Below are positions 50,205 through 59,063 of a stretch of DNA of 64,000 nucleotides, one piece after another (within the stretch, counting starts at the first letter, position 1; the number at the start of each line of letters is the position of its first letter). The translations under genes were made by a program, and so were the position numbers. A model generated the notes under the pieces. That model saw nothing but the letters and a program-made list of their open reading frames with translations, was not told where the DNA came from and made no database searches. Source of the stretch: Granulicella sp. L46 (GTDB lineage Bacteria; Acidobacteriota; Terriglobia; Terriglobales; Acidobacteriaceae); the NCBI RefSeq assembly GCF_009765785.1, contig NZ_LMUT01000005.1, positions 174,642 through 238,641 on the forward strand, written 5' to 3'.

Positions 50205-51869
50205 ATGTTTTGCTATCAGTGTGAGCAGACGGCCAAGGGTGTGGGATGCCAGACGCAGGGTGTGTGCGGCAAGGATGAGACGACGGCATCACTGCAGGAT
50301 TTGTTGATTCATGTGGTGAAGGGGATTTCGGTGTATGCGCACCATGCTCGGTTGCTGGGCGTCGCGGACAAGCGGCTGCGGGTGTGCGATCCCGAGGTGG
50401 ACGCGTTTGTGGTCGAGGCGGTGTTTGCCACGTTGACGAATGTGAACTTCGATAAGGATCGGCTGGTGGAGCTGATTTATGAGGCGGTGGCGATGCGGGC
50501 GGCGGCGCGGTGTGTGTATGAGCGCGCGGCGGGCGAGAGTGGGATTGCGGCTGTAGAGTTTGGCGGCACGGCGGAATGGATACCGGCGGAGACGGTGGAG
50601 GGATTGATTGCGCAGGGACTGACGGTGACGCTGCCGGCGCGGATTCAGTATGAGAGCAAGGAGATTGCGAATCTGCAGGAGTTGGTGCTGTACGGGATCA
50701 AGGGGGTGGCGGCGTATGCGGAGCATGCGCTGGCGCTGGGTGCTGGCGATCCGGAGGCTTTTGGGAAGATTCATGAGGTGCTGTGCTTTCTTACGCACGA
50801 GCACCCGAGCGTGGCGGAGTTGTTGGCGATGGCGCTGAGCGTAGGCGAGTTGAATTATCGCGTGCTGGAGGTGCTGGATAAGGCGCATACGGGGACGTTC
50901 GGACATCCGCGACCTACGAAGGTGCGGCTGGGCGCGCGCAAGGGTAAGGCGATCCTGGTTTCGGGACATGATTTGCATGATCTCTATGCGCTGCTGGAGC
51001 AGACTCGGGGGACGGGGATCGAGGTGTATACGCATGGCGAGATGCTGCCGGCGCATGGGTATCCGAAGCTGAGAGCGTTTGCGCACCTGGCGGGGAATTA
51101 TGGCGGGGCGTGGATGGATCAGGCGACGGATTTCGCGGCGTTCCCGGGGGCGATCCTGATGACGTCGAATTGCATGCAGCAGCCGAAGGTTTCTTATGAG
51201 GGGAGGATTTTTACTTCGGGCGCGGTGCATTGGCCGGGGGTGAAGCACGTGGAGGGTGTGGATTTTGCTGCGGTGATTGAGGCGGCGCTCGAGGCGGAGG
51301 GATTTGCGGAGGCTGGTGGGGGCCGGGAGATTACGGTGGGGTTTGGACATCACGCGGTGTTGAGCGTCGCGGACAAGGTGGTGGAGGCGGTGAAGTCGGG
51401 TAAGCTGCGCCATTTGTTTTTGGTTGCGGGATGCGATGGGGCGCGGTCCGAGCGGAGTTACTACACGGAGCTGGCCAAGGAAGTTCCGGAAGACTGCGCA
51501 ATTTTGACGCTGGCTTGCGGGAAGTATCGGTTCAACAAGTTGGAGTTTGGCGAGGTGGCAGGGCTGCCGCGATTGATGGATATGGGGCAGTGTAATGATG
51601 CGTACTCGGCCGTGCAGGTGACGCTGGCGCTGGCGAAGGCGTTGGAGTGTGGGGTGAATGATCTGCCGCTGTCGATCGTGCTGTCTTGGTATGAGCAGAA
51701 GGCGATTGCGGTGGTGCTGACGCTGCTTTATTTGGGGGTGAAGAATCTGCGGATTGGGCCTACGCTGCCGGCGTTCTTGTCGCCGGGAGTGTTGGCGCTG
51801 TTGCGGGAGAACTATAACTTGATGGCGATTGGGACGGCGGAGGAGGATTTGGTACAGATGCTTTCTTAG
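50205..51869 (+). CDS. hcp: Hydroxylamine reductase (hybrid cluster protein)
   Basis: 554 residues, class I Hcp. N-terminal cluster motif MFCYQCEQTAKGVGCQTQGVC supplies the first cubane Cys set; the hybrid cluster ligands are in VSGHDLHDLYALLEQ (His), HGEMLPAHGYPKL (Glu), TSNCMQQPKVSYEGR (Cys), CDGARSERSYYTELAKEV, and LTLACGKYRFN and ADLP-like GLPRLMDMGQCNDAYSA. It reduces NO to N2O or hydroxylamine to ammonia under low oxygen. GGAGG is upstream of the ATG. No Hcr reductase is next to it; the NapH-like protein downstream could supply electrons, which is inference. Confidence 0.96.
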   Translation: MFCYQCEQTAKGVGCQTQGVCGKDETTASLQDLLIHVVKGISVYAHHARLLGVADKRLRVCDPEVDAFVVEAVFATLTNVNFDKDRLVELIYEAVAMRAAARCVYERAAGESGIAAVEFGGTAEWIPAETVEGLIAQGLTVTLPARIQYESKEIANLQELVLYGIKGVAAYAEHALALGAGDPEAFGKIHEVLCFLTHEHPSVAELLAMALSVGELNYRVLEVLDKAHTGTFGHPRPTKVRLGARKGKAILVSGHDLHDLYALLEQTRGTGIEVYTHGEMLPAHGYPKLRAFAHLAGNYGGAWMDQATDFAAFPGAILMTSNCMQQPKVSYEGRIFTSGAVHWPGVKHVEGVDFAAVIEAALEAEGFAEAGGGREITVGFGHHAVLSVADKVVEAVKSGKLRHLFLVAGCDGARSERSYYTELAKEVPEDCAILTLACGKYRFNKLEFGEVAGLPRLMDMGQCNDAYSAVQVTLALAKALECGVNDLPLSIVLSWYEQKAIAVVLTLLYLGVKNLRIGPTLPAFLSPGVLALLRENYNLMAIGTAEEDLVQMLS

Positions 51870-51970
51870 CTTCCAGGTTCTGGCTTTTAGCAAAGGCTAG
51901 GTCTTTGGTCCTGCGCGGACAACGGGAGCTAGATGTGGGGAGGGGCTTGATTTATGGGCGTTGCAAAGGG

Positions 51971-52169
51971 GAGAACGGGAGACAGCAGGTTCCTCGCTGC
52001 GCTCGGAATGACAGACAGAAAAGCAAGGGCAAGAGCAAGGGCAAGAGCAAGGGCAGGAGCAGGAGCAAGGGCAGGAGCAGGAGCAGGAGCAGGAGCAGGA
52101 ACAAGAGCAACGGCAATTGCAAATGCAGGGGTCTCTCCGCTGCGCGCTTTGCGCTCCGGTCGAGATGAC
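51971..52169 (+). repeat. Family A hairpin-module array, copy 9
   Basis: TTCC/GGAA module, about 100 bases of GGGCAAGAGCAA/AGGAGC hexamers, and a TCTC/GAGA module with inner GCGCGC/GCGC (about 52134-52168), between convergent hcp and the NapH-like gene. Confidence 0.85.
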
Positions 52170-52207
52170 GACGGTTTGGTGGTCGGAGACGGAGAGTGGA
52201 ACTGAGG

Positions 52208-53344
52208 CTAGTGGGTGTAGTCGTCGGCGTGGGGGACTAGTTGTTGGTAGACCGAGCGGGGTAGGTTGGTCTGCCAGTGGTGCGTGATGCGGGCTGCGGT
52301 GATGAGTCCGAAGAAGAGGATGGCTAGGATGAGGACGACTGTGCGGGGTTGGAGGGCGCGGTTGTGCCACCGGATGGTGGAGATGGCGAGGGACTGAACT
52401 GCGGGCGAGATGTCCGCAGCGAGCTGGACGTTCGGTGTTTGGCGCGGTAGGAAGGCGAAGTTGAGGGCGTTCTCTGCGGGGCAGATGGCGATGCAGCTTA
52501 GGCAGCCTGTGCACTCGGCGGAGCGGATGGTGACGAGCTGGGCTACGGGGAGGTGGGAGGGACAGGCGTGGGTGCATTTGTTGCAGTCGATGCAGGCGGC
52601 TTCGTCGCGACGGATTTTTACTGGGCTAAGGATGGAGACTAGGCCCATGAGCGCGCCGTAGGGGCAGAGGAATCGGCACCAGACGTTCTGGATCATTAGG
52701 GAGAGAAGCACGAGGGTGAGGATGACGGCGATGCCGATGAGGCTCATGTGGCGGAAGAAGTTGAGCATCTTGACGTCGGCGATGATGCCGAAGGGGGCGA
52801 GGAGGAATTGGTGGAGGCCGTCGGCCGAGAGCGTGGCGACGACGTAGACGAAGAAGGCGAGAAGGATGTACTTGAGGCTGCGGAGGGGGATGTCGAGCCA
52901 GCGGGGGAGGATTAGGCTGCGGTGGAAGAGTTGCTGGCCAAGATGCCAGAGGTATTCCGATGCGGTGCCTACGGGGCAGAGCCAGGAGCAAAAGGATTTT
53001 TTCAGGAGCCAGCTCGAGATGAGGAAGATGACGAGGAGAACCATGGCTGCGGGATGGATCGCGGAGACGTGGTGGGTGGAGAGGAAGTACTTGAGGTTCA
53101 TGAGGCCGGCGATGGGGAGCCAGCCTTCGATACCGGCGGGGCGGTCGATGTAGAAGCCGCGGCCGTTGGTTTCGTAATAGCGAACCCAGAGATAGAACTC
53201 CAGGCCGAGCCAGGCGTTGAGAGCGAGGAAGGCGATCTGGACGGCGTGGCGGATGCGCTGGGAGTGGTCGAGGAGATGGCGGCGGATGAAAGGCTTTTTG
53301 GCCGACGTTGTTGCGGTGGGTTCGGGAGCGGTGAGGGTCGGCAT
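52208..53344 (-). CDS. NapH/NosR-type polyferredoxin membrane protein
   Basis: 378 residues with about five membrane helices (near 32-50, 100-117, 155-175, 195-225 and 335-355). Conserved CSWLCPVG (about 118) and CRFLCPYGALMG (about 225) motifs sit at the membrane, followed by two ferredoxin-type sets CIDCNKCTHACP (about 252) and CTGCLSCIAICP (about 278), enough for two 4Fe-4S clusters. Relatives (NapH, NosR C-terminus, RdxA/CcoG) pass quinol electrons or assist metalloenzyme maturation. Located beside hcp and ric, it may feed or protect a nitrogen-oxide enzyme; that link is inferred. Confidence 0.88.
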   Translation of the reverse strand: MPTLTAPEPTATTSAKKPFIRRHLLDHSQRIRHAVQIAFLALNAWLGLEFYLWVRYYETNGRGFYIDRPAGIEGWLPIAGLMNLKYFLSTHHVSAIHPAAMVLLVIFLISSWLLKKSFCSWLCPVGTASEYLWHLGQQLFHRSLILPRWLDIPLRSLKYILLAFFVYVVATLSADGLHQFLLAPFGIIADVKMLNFFRHMSLIGIAVILTLVLLSLMIQNVWCRFLCPYGALMGLVSILSPVKIRRDEAACIDCNKCTHACPSHLPVAQLVTIRSAECTGCLSCIAICPAENALNFAFLPRQTPNVQLAADISPAVQSLAISTIRWHNRALQPRTVVLILAILFFGLITAARITHHWQTNLPRSVYQQLVPHADDYTH

Positions 53345-53487
53345 GGGCTTCCTTCTGCTGCTGACTGTAGGTGGATGGGGAGGGCGGCGATAGGGCGCCG
53401 GTCACAGGGGTGGGGATGATTTTTTGGTTGCGTGTGGGGGGATCGGGTGACTAGGATGCTCGGTAAATGGTGGGGCGGAGGTGCTTT

Positions 53488-53958
53488 GTGGTTAATAAGA
53501 TGTTGGTGAAGGTCGTGGCGACGAGCGGGTTGCTGGCGGGATTTTTTCAGGCGCCGATGGCGCCGCCGATGAAGCTGGGGTTGTGGGAGACGACGTCGTC
53601 GACGACCATGCAGATGCCGGGGATGGATATGCCGCCGCGGTCGATGAAGATACGGAGCTGCGCGACGGCGGAGTCGTGGAGCAAGGCGTTTGGGCAGTCG
53701 CGGCAGAATAAGGACTGCACGCCGGTGAACGAAAAAAGGACGGCGACGAGCTACAGCTTCGATTTGAGCTGCTCGTCGAGCAAAGCGACGGGGCATGTTG
53801 AGATGGATTTCGGGAGCGGGTCGACGGGGCACGGGTCGATGCACATGGTGATGAACGCCGGGGGAAAAGAAATGACGATGGATACGAAGTGGGAGAGCAA
53901 GTATGTGGGGGCGGACTGTGGATCGGTCGCGCCGGGGACGCCGGAGATCCTTCAGTAG
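53488..53958 (+). CDS. Secreted DUF3617-family protein
   Basis: 156 residues from a GTG at 53488 with GGAGG six bases upstream (ATG 53467 and ATG 53500 are alternatives). Weak signal peptide (MLVKVVATSGLLAGFFQAP). DUF3617 pattern: MKLGLWETTSSTTMQMPG, two Cys in SCATAESW and NKDCTPVNE, SYSFDLSC, GHVEMDFGS and ESKYVGADCG. Four Cys suggest disulfides and therefore export. Function of the family is unknown. Confidence 0.82.
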   Translation: MVNKMLVKVVATSGLLAGFFQAPMAPPMKLGLWETTSSTTMQMPGMDMPPRSMKIRSCATAESWSKAFGQSRQNKDCTPVNEKRTATSYSFDLSCSSSKATGHVEMDFGSGSTGHGSMHMVMNAGGKEMTMDTKWESKYVGADCGSVAPGTPEILQ

Positions 53959-54183
53959 GGCTGATTATCGGGCAGGGGATGCGTCGCGCGGGGGTTTGGC
54001 GGGGTTTCTCGCGGCGTGCCGCCTATGGTAAAGTGAAAGCTGCGCTCGGGTGTTTTGACGAGCGCCGTTTACTGTTAGAACCCAGTTGGGCAGCGATGTC
54101 TTGAGAGGGTTTTGGCGTACTGCCCGGAGAGCTTCGAGCTGAGGAATTCAAGCGAAGAGATTCGAAGGGGGCCCGGCTATCGG

Positions 54184-54259
54184 GCTGGCGTAGCTCAGCT
54201 GGTAGAGCACCTGATTTGTAATCAGGCGGTCGGGGGTTCAAATCCCTTCGCCAGCTCCA
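54184..54259 (+). tRNA. tRNA-Thr (TGT)
   Basis: 76 bases with encoded CCA. Acceptor stem GCTGGCG (54184-54190) with CGCCAGC (54249-54255), anticodon stem CCTGA/TCAGG, loop TTTGTAA with anticodon TGT at 54217-54219, T loop ggttcaaatccc. First tRNA of the cluster leading to tuf. Confidence 0.97.
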
Positions 54260-54424
54260 GACTTCTGGGGCGCAGTAGATGAGAAGGAAGTTGGTTGTAC
54301 CTGCCGGTTGTTACCCCTTGCAGCGTTCGCCATCGACAACTCCGGCAGAAGATTTCGTGCGAGATCGCGCGAACTTGGATTGCGGAAGCGATGGGTTGCG
54401 GGAAAAGCGATTGGTGAGGCTTGG

Positions 54425-54511
54425 GCACAGGTGGCCGAGTGGTTAATGGCAGCAGACTGTAAATCTGCCGCGTTATGCGCTACGAAGGTTCGAATCCTTC
54501 CCTGTGCACCA
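54425..54511 (+). tRNA. tRNA-Tyr (GTA)
   Basis: 87 bases with a long variable arm and encoded CCA. Acceptor GCACAGG (54425-54431) with CCTGTGC (54501-54507); anticodon stem GCAGA/TCTGC, loop CTGTAAA, anticodon GTA. Confidence 0.97.
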
Positions 54512-54515
54512 TTTT

Positions 54516-54549
54516 TCAGTTGTTAGTTGTTAGTTCTCAGTTGTAAGTG
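54516..54549 (+). repeat. Family C TTCTCAGTTG repeat, copy 4
   Basis: tcagttgttagttgttagtt then ctcagttgtaag, four bases after the tRNA-Tyr CCA end and before a small membrane-protein gene inside the tRNA cluster. Confidence 0.68.
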
Positions 54550-54562
54550 GAGTGAGTGAGGT

Positions 54563-54827
54563 ATGGAACGATCACTCAACCCGGCGGCGGACCGAGGGCG
54601 GATGTTTGTTGCACTCGGAGTTTTGGTAGTCTTAGGCTTGCTGTCGTGGTTCACGATTGATCCCGCGGCGGTACTCCACATGCATGGGTATTCTTCCAGG
54701 TATGTGGGGATTGCGGATCGGGACGTCGAGATTCGATGGTTGCCGATCTTGTTTTTAGGGCTCTTTGCGTTTCGGGTCGTGATCGCGAATATGCGCGCAC
54801 GAATCGAGGAGCGAAGAGAACAGGAAC

Positions 54828-54832
<5 letters not shown>
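54563..54832 (+). CDS. Small two-helix membrane protein
   Basis: 89 residues with two hydrophobic helices (about 14-32, [19 protein letters not shown], and 58-76, [19 protein letters not shown]) and a charged Arg/Glu tail. Not recognised. It lies between tRNA-Tyr and tRNA-Thr(GGT); its TGA stop (54830-54832) overlaps the first five bases of that tRNA, so it is probably read from the same transcript. Small size lowers confidence, but the helix pattern supports it. Confidence 0.65.
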
Positions 54833-54902
<70 letters not shown>

Positions 54903-54919
54903 GAATTTTGTAAGGCAGG

Positions 54920-54994
54920 GCGGGAGTAACTCAGTGGTAGAGTCACAGCCTTCCAAGCTGTTGGTCGCGGGTCCGATTCCCGTCTCCCGCTCCA
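54920..54994 (+). tRNA. tRNA-Gly (TCC)
   Basis: 75 bases with encoded CCA. Acceptor GCGGGAG (54920-54926) with CTCCCGC (54984-54990), anticodon stem ACAGC/GCTGT, loop CTTCCAA, anticodon TCC. The Thr-Tyr-Thr-Gly order before tuf is a widespread bacterial arrangement. Confidence 0.97.
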
Positions 54995-55028
54995 GATTTT
55001 GAAGAACCCCGAAGGACGGTAGTACACG

Positions 55029-55376
55029 ATGGCGCAACCCCAGTTTCAGGTAGACCGCACGACCGCTCTGTATGAGCGCCCGGCAATGGATATTGTGGAC
55101 GCAACCACGTTTGCCGAGGTGAAACAGGCGATTGCGAGCGCGTTTGCGCCGGGCAATGTGGAGAAGTTTTTGAAGTCGGTGGAGCGCGCTGGCGTGCGGA
55201 TTCGCAGCTTTGAGAGCGTGCTGCAGGCTGGGCTGCTGGGCAAGGAGACGGCGGCGCAGTATGGGAAGTTGTCGAATGGCGACCAGGGGCAGATTCGCGA
55301 GTTCTACCTGGCGTCGGTGGAGCAGGTGGAAGTTAAGCTTCGTGACAAACATTTCAAGATCTACGCGTATTACTAG
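55029..55376 (+). CDS. Conserved hypothetical protein between tRNA-Gly and tuf
   Basis: 115 residues, cytosolic. Not recognised. N-terminal FQVDRTTALYERPAMDIVDA is followed by a helical core (TFAEVKQAIASAFAPGNVEK, FLKSVERAGVRIRSFESVL) and a mixed end (FYLASVEQVEVKLRDKHFKI). It starts 34 bases after tRNA-Gly and ends 106 bases before tuf, so it is likely cotranscribed with both. Confidence 0.72.
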   Translation: MAQPQFQVDRTTALYERPAMDIVDATTFAEVKQAIASAFAPGNVEKFLKSVERAGVRIRSFESVLQAGLLGKETAAQYGKLSNGDQGQIREFYLASVEQVEVKLRDKHFKIYAYY

Positions 55377-55482
55377 GAAGAGCTAAACGCATGAGCCGGA
55401 TTAAGGCTGGGCTTTCGGGACAGCGGCCGGCGGTGAGTTGTGCAGTAAGACAGATTCGATATCGAGAGGAAAGTGAGCAGTC

Positions 55483-56670
55483 ATGGCGAAGGAAAAATTT
55501 GATCGCAGCAAGCCGCACGTAAACATTGGAACGATCGGACACATCGATCATGGCAAGACGACGCTGACGGCGGCGATTACGAAGGTGCTGTCGAAGCATA
55601 ATCCGAAGAACAGCTTCCGCTCGTTCGACACCATCGATAACGCTCCAGAAGAGCGCGAGCGCGGCATCACGATCTCTACTTCGCACGTGGAGTACGAGAC
55701 GCCGAACCGCCACTATGCGCACGTCGATTGCCCGGGTCACGCGGATTACATCAAGAACATGATCACCGGCGCAGCGCAGATGGATGGCGCGATTCTTGTG
55801 GTCGCGGCTACCGACGGCCCGATGCCTCAGACCAAGGAGCATGTGTTGTTGGCGCGCCAGGTTGGCGTTCCGTTCATCGTCGTGTTCTTGAACAAGTGCG
55901 ATGCGGTTGAGGACGAAGAGCTGATCGAGCTGGTGGAGATGGAAGTCCGCGAGCTGCTCTCGAAGTACGATTACCCGGGCGACGATACACCGATCATCCG
56001 CGGTTCTGCACTTGGTGCGCTCAATGGCGAAGCCCAGTGGGAAGCGAAGATCGACGAGCTGATGGCGGCGGTGGACAAGTTCATTCCGCAGCCGGAGCGC
56101 GCTGTTGATCTGCCCTTCCTGATGCCGATCGAGGATATCTTCTCGATCTCTGGTCGTGGAACGGTTGTCACCGGCCGTATTGAGCGCGGCAAGATCAAGG
56201 TTGGCGAGGCTGCATCGATCGTCGGCTTCCGCGATACACAGGCGACGGTTGTTACGGGCGTCGAGATGTTCAAGAAGCAGCTGGATGAAGGTCTGGCGGG
56301 CGATAACGCTGGTCTTCTTCTGCGCGGTATCGCGAAGGAAGATGTTGAGCGCGGGATGGTGTTGGCCAAGCCGGGTTCGATCACGCCGCACACCGTGTTC
56401 AAGGGCGAGGTTTACGTTCTGAGCAAGGAAGAGGGCGGGCGTCACACTCCGTTCTTCAACGGCTATCGTCCCCAGTTTTATTTCCGGACCACGGACGTGA
56501 CCGGTTCGGCGAAGCTGCCGGAAGGTACCGAGATGGTGATGCCGGGCGATAACATCTCGCTCGAGATTACGCTGCATACGCCTGTTGCCATGGAGAAGGG
56601 TCTGCGCTTCGCGATTCGCGAAGGCGGCCGCACCGTGGGCGCGGGTACGATCTCCGAGATCATCAAGTAG
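55483..56670 (+). CDS. tuf: Elongation factor Tu
   Basis: 395 residues, standard EF-Tu. GTP-binding motifs: [22 protein letters not shown] (switch II), NKCD, and the G5 SALGAL; switch I contains [14 protein letters not shown]. Domains 2 and 3 follow ([42 protein letters not shown]). It delivers aminoacyl-tRNA to the ribosome. GAGAGGAAAG lies upstream of the ATG. A strong terminator follows, separating it from the SDR/ArsR insert. Confidence 0.98.
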   Translation: MAKEKFDRSKPHVNIGTIGHIDHGKTTLTAAITKVLSKHNPKNSFRSFDTIDNAPEERERGITISTSHVEYETPNRHYAHVDCPGHADYIKNMITGAAQMDGAILVVAATDGPMPQTKEHVLLARQVGVPFIVVFLNKCDAVEDEELIELVEMEVRELLSKYDYPGDDTPIIRGSALGALNGEAQWEAKIDELMAAVDKFIPQPERAVDLPFLMPIEDIFSISGRGTVVTGRIERGKIKVGEAASIVGFRDTQATVVTGVEMFKKQLDEGLAGDNAGLLLRGIAKEDVERGMVLAKPGSITPHTVFKGEVYVLSKEEGGRHTPFFNGYRPQFYFRTTDVTGSAKLPEGTEMVMPGDNISLEITLHTPVAMEKGLRFAIREGGRTVGAGTISEIIK

Positions 56671-56716
56671 TCCTGCGCGGACGGCGAGAGTTTCCTTGCC
56701 GGTCGCGAAACGAATG

Positions 56717-56747
56717 AAAGCGGCGGGCTTCGGCTCGCCGCTTTTTG
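56717..56747 (+). terminator. Rho-independent terminator of tuf
   Basis: AAAGCGGCG (56717-56725) pairs with CGCCGCTTT (56736-56744) around GGCTTCGGCT, followed by TTTTTGTTT. It starts 46 bases after the tuf stop; a cctgcgcggacggcgagag segment between them also occurs at 21956. Confidence 0.92.
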
Positions 56748-56776
56748 TTTGCGCAAAAAATGAGGGACATTTGCGA

Positions 56777-57508
56777 TTAGATGGAGACCAGGCCGCCGTC
56801 AACATACAGGTCGACGCCGTTTATAAAGCTCGAGTCACTTGAGCCAAGAAAAAGTGCGGTGGTTGCGATTTCCTCTGGACGTCCGATTTCACCCCGGGGG
56901 ACGAGCGCGGTGAACTGCTCCTTGGCGTCGGGACCGAGGGGATCGAGGATTGGGGTGTCAATTGGGCCGGGGCTGATCACATTGACGCGAATCCTGCGGT
57001 CCTTGAGCTCATTGAGCCAGGTACGCGCAAACGAGCGCACGGCTGCCTTGCTCGCCGCATAGACGCCGAAGGCAGGGAAACCCTTCACGCCAGCGATCGA
57101 GCCGTTCAGGATGATTGAGCCGTTGTCGTTGAAGAGGGGCAGAGCCTTCTGCACTGTGAAGAGCGTGCCGCGAACGTTGAGGTCGAAGGTCTCATCGAAG
57201 TGCTGCTCCGTGATCTGACCGATCGCACCGAACTCTCCACGTCCTGCGCTGGCAAAGAGGATGTCGATGTGGCCTTTTTCTTTCTTGACGGTGTCGTAGA
57301 GTCGGTCGAGGTCGGCGAGGTTGGAAGCGTCGCCTTGAACGCCGGTAACATTCTTGCCGATGGCTTTGACGGCTTCGTCGAGCTTGTCTTTGCGGCGGCC
57401 GGTGATGAAGACGTAGGCGCCTTCTTCGACGAAGAGCTTGGCGGTGGCGAGGGCCATGCCGGAGGTGGCGGCTGTGATGACGGCTACTTTTCCATTGAGC
57501 TTACCCAT
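56777..57508 (-). CDS. Classical SDR oxidoreductase
   Basis: 243 residues. Dinucleotide loop VAVITAATSGMALATAKL (a variant of TGxxxGIG), NAG-like ASAGRGEFGAIG, catalytic Ser in NGSIAGVKG, catalytic YAASK, and VISPGPIDTPI near the end. Fits the many uncharacterised 3-oxoacyl-reductase-like enzymes that act on alcohols or ketones. It is divergent from an ArsR-type regulator 123 bases away; the pair looks like an inserted regulated cassette in the tuf-rpmG interval. Confidence 0.9.
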   Translation of the reverse strand: MGKLNGKVAVITAATSGMALATAKLFVEEGAYVFITGRRKDKLDEAVKAIGKNVTGVQGDASNLADLDRLYDTVKKEKGHIDILFASAGRGEFGAIGQITEQHFDETFDLNVRGTLFTVQKALPLFNDNGSIILNGSIAGVKGFPAFGVYAASKAAVRSFARTWLNELKDRRIRVNVISPGPIDTPILDPLGPDAKEQFTALVPRGEIGRPEEIATTALFLGSSDSSFINGVDLYVDGGLVSI

Positions 57509-57631
57509 GATGAGACTCCTGTGAAGGCGGTGGTTTTTGGCGGGCTCGGGATGAGCAGCGTCGTTCTGCCTTCTGGAGCATCGGATGAGAGGTGGTAGTT
57601 CGGCGATTCAATAGTTCAGGAATTATGAACT

Positions 57632-58033
57632 ATGTGTGTTGAAGAGCTAGAATGGGGTGCGATGCGACCGCTTGTTCATCCCGCGATTGAGGAAGTTACG
57701 GTGGAGGCGATTCTGCATGCGCTTTCGGACCCGGTGCGGGTGGCGATCTTTGCAGAGATTGTGGGGCAGGAGTGTACGCAGAAGTGCTCGAGCTTTGTAC
57801 CGGTGGGAGGAGAGGCGATTCCGAAGTCGACGCTGTCGCAGCACTTCAGGGTTTTGCGTGAGGCTGGGCTGATACGAGGGGAGCGGCGGGGGGTGGAGAT
57901 GCATAACGTGTCGCGGTATGTGGAGGTTGATCAGATGTATCCGGGGCTGCTTGCGGCGATTGGTCAGGCACATACGCTGCAGGTGGGGCGCGCGGCGAAG
58001 GCGGCGAAGAAATCGGGGAAGAAGACAAAGTGA
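57632..58033 (+). CDS. ArsR-type winged-helix regulator
   Basis: 133 residues from ATG 57632 (AGGA about 10 bases upstream); ATG 57662, giving MRPLVHPAIEEV, is an alternative. Winged-helix pattern: VEAILHALSDPVRVAIFAEI, IPKSTLSQHFRVLREAGLIR recognition helix, ERRGVEMHNVSRYVEV wing. A pair of Cys (ECTQKC) lies between helices and could sense metal or thiol redox, though most such regulators in this subfamily control the adjacent oxidoreductase. The C-terminus is Lys-rich. Confidence 0.86.
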   Translation: MCVEELEWGAMRPLVHPAIEEVTVEAILHALSDPVRVAIFAEIVGQECTQKCSSFVPVGGEAIPKSTLSQHFRVLREAGLIRGERRGVEMHNVSRYVEVDQMYPGLLAAIGQAHTLQVGRAAKAAKKSGKKTK

Positions 58034-58150
58034 GGTTTTGCGATCCTGCGCGGAGCGAGGAGGGTTTCCTGCCGGGTCGCGACGTAAATTCAGGCGACAG
58101 GCTTCCACTCGCAGCTTGTCATTTATCGCGGAAACCGTTACAAGCTGTGC

Positions 58151-58600
58151 ATGCCGATCTTTTCTCGTACGGTGTTCTTTCTTTCCGCCGTCTGTGCGTT
58201 GCAAGGCTCTCCTGCGACTTCGAGAGAGATCAAGTACGGCTCGGAGGTAACGATGCATGGGCGGTTGGTGTCCTCTTGGAGGTTCGGTCCCCCCGGCTTT
58301 GGAGAAACTCCGAAGACAGACCCAAAGGTTCGGTTTGTCTTCCTCCAGCTGAATGATCCGGTCAACGTCGGTCCTGCCCAGGCTGTCCCAAAGGATGATT
58401 CAGATATAGAAGCTCACAATAACGTCAAGGTAATTCGACTGTGGTGTATGGATAACGTGGAATGTGAAGCTGTCGTGAAGCACCTTCCAGTATGTCCAGT
58501 TTCAGTGTCCGGGAAGTTGCACGCGGAGGTTGCACCTCTGGACTTTCTTCCCGTGACGATGGATGTTGACGAAGTGAAGGTGGAGCATTGTGCCAAGTAA
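58151..58600 (+). CDS. Secreted DUF4431-like protein
   Basis: 149 residues with a signal peptide (MPIFSRTVFFLSAVCALQGS). The mature part resembles DUF4431: GSEVTMHGRLVSSWRFGPPG, KVRFVFLQLNDPVNV, NVKVIRLWCMDN and PVSVSGKLHAEVAPLDFLPV. Cys at about 100, 106 and 115 could form disulfides. GC content and codon use are lower than in the flanking genes, which suggests separate origin. Function unknown. Confidence 0.7.
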   Translation: MPIFSRTVFFLSAVCALQGSPATSREIKYGSEVTMHGRLVSSWRFGPPGFGETPKTDPKVRFVFLQLNDPVNVGPAQAVPKDDSDIEAHNNVKVIRLWCMDNVECEAVVKHLPVCPVSVSGKLHAEVAPLDFLPVTMDVDEVKVEHCAK

Positions 58601-58620
58601 AGGCCAATGATCGCCTAGCT

Positions 58621-58649
58621 TTGGCAAAATTGGCGATTTCGTGGATAAT
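58621..58649 (+). promoter_or_regulatory. Sigma70-type promoter for rpmG-trnW-secE-nusG-rplK
   Basis: TTGGCA (58621-58626), 17-base spacer, GATAAT (58644-58649). Both boxes are close to consensus with ideal spacing, and the site lies about 180 bases upstream of rpmG at the head of a housekeeping transcription unit. Confidence 0.7.
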
Positions 58650-58829
58650 GGGAGAGGGCGAGCGTGTGCCTGACCGCTTGGCTATCCCGTTTCAATTTCA
58701 GGAATACAGGTTGCAGGGACCTTAACCCTGCGTTGCGGCGTGACCGGTGGGCGGAAGCTAAATGCTTCCAACTGCAGGGCAAGCTGCTTGCCAGCCGAGG
58801 TGGCTGGCCAAACTAGAGAGGAAGTACTT

Positions 58830-58979
58830 ATGCGCGAGATCATTACCCTGCAGTGTCCGGATTGCAAGAACCGGAACTATTCGACGACGAAGAACAAGAA
58901 GACAACCACGGGACGGTTGGAGTTCTCCAAGTTTTGCAACACGTGCCGGAAGCACACGGCGCACAAAGAGACCAAGTAA
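58830..58979 (+). CDS. rpmG: 50S ribosomal protein L33
   Basis: 49 residues from the ATG at 58830 with AGAGGAAG upstream. [20 protein letters not shown] and [16 protein letters not shown] keep the four Cys of a zinc-ribbon (C+ form), so this L33 binds zinc and would not need a zinc-independent paralogue under normal supply. It is followed by tRNA-Trp, secE and nusG, a very common order. Confidence 0.97.
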   Translation: MREIITLQCPDCKNRNYSTTKNKKTTTGRLEFSKFCNTCRKHTAHKETK

Positions 58980-58982
58980 CGA

Positions 58983-59060
58983 TTGGTTCTCAGTTGTCAG
59001 TTCTCAGTTGTTAGTAAGAGCGGTTTTGAACTGAGAACTGAGAACGGATAACTGAGAACT
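58983..59060 (+). repeat. Family C inverted copy forming a long hairpin before tRNA-Trp
   Basis: GTTCTCAGTT (58986-58995) pairs with AACTGAGAAC (59050-59059) and a second GTTCTCAGTT (59000-59009) pairs with AACTGAGAAC (59036-59045), with a 4x4 internal loop and a 26-base end loop. It ends four bases before the tRNA-Trp 5' end, so it could affect 5' processing or attenuation. No T-run follows. Confidence 0.75.
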
Positions 59061-59063
59061 TAC

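Noticed and set aside
54055-54085. TTGACG as -35 of a promoter for the tRNA-tuf cluster
   Set aside because: No acceptable -10 at 16-18 bases; the promoter could not be placed.
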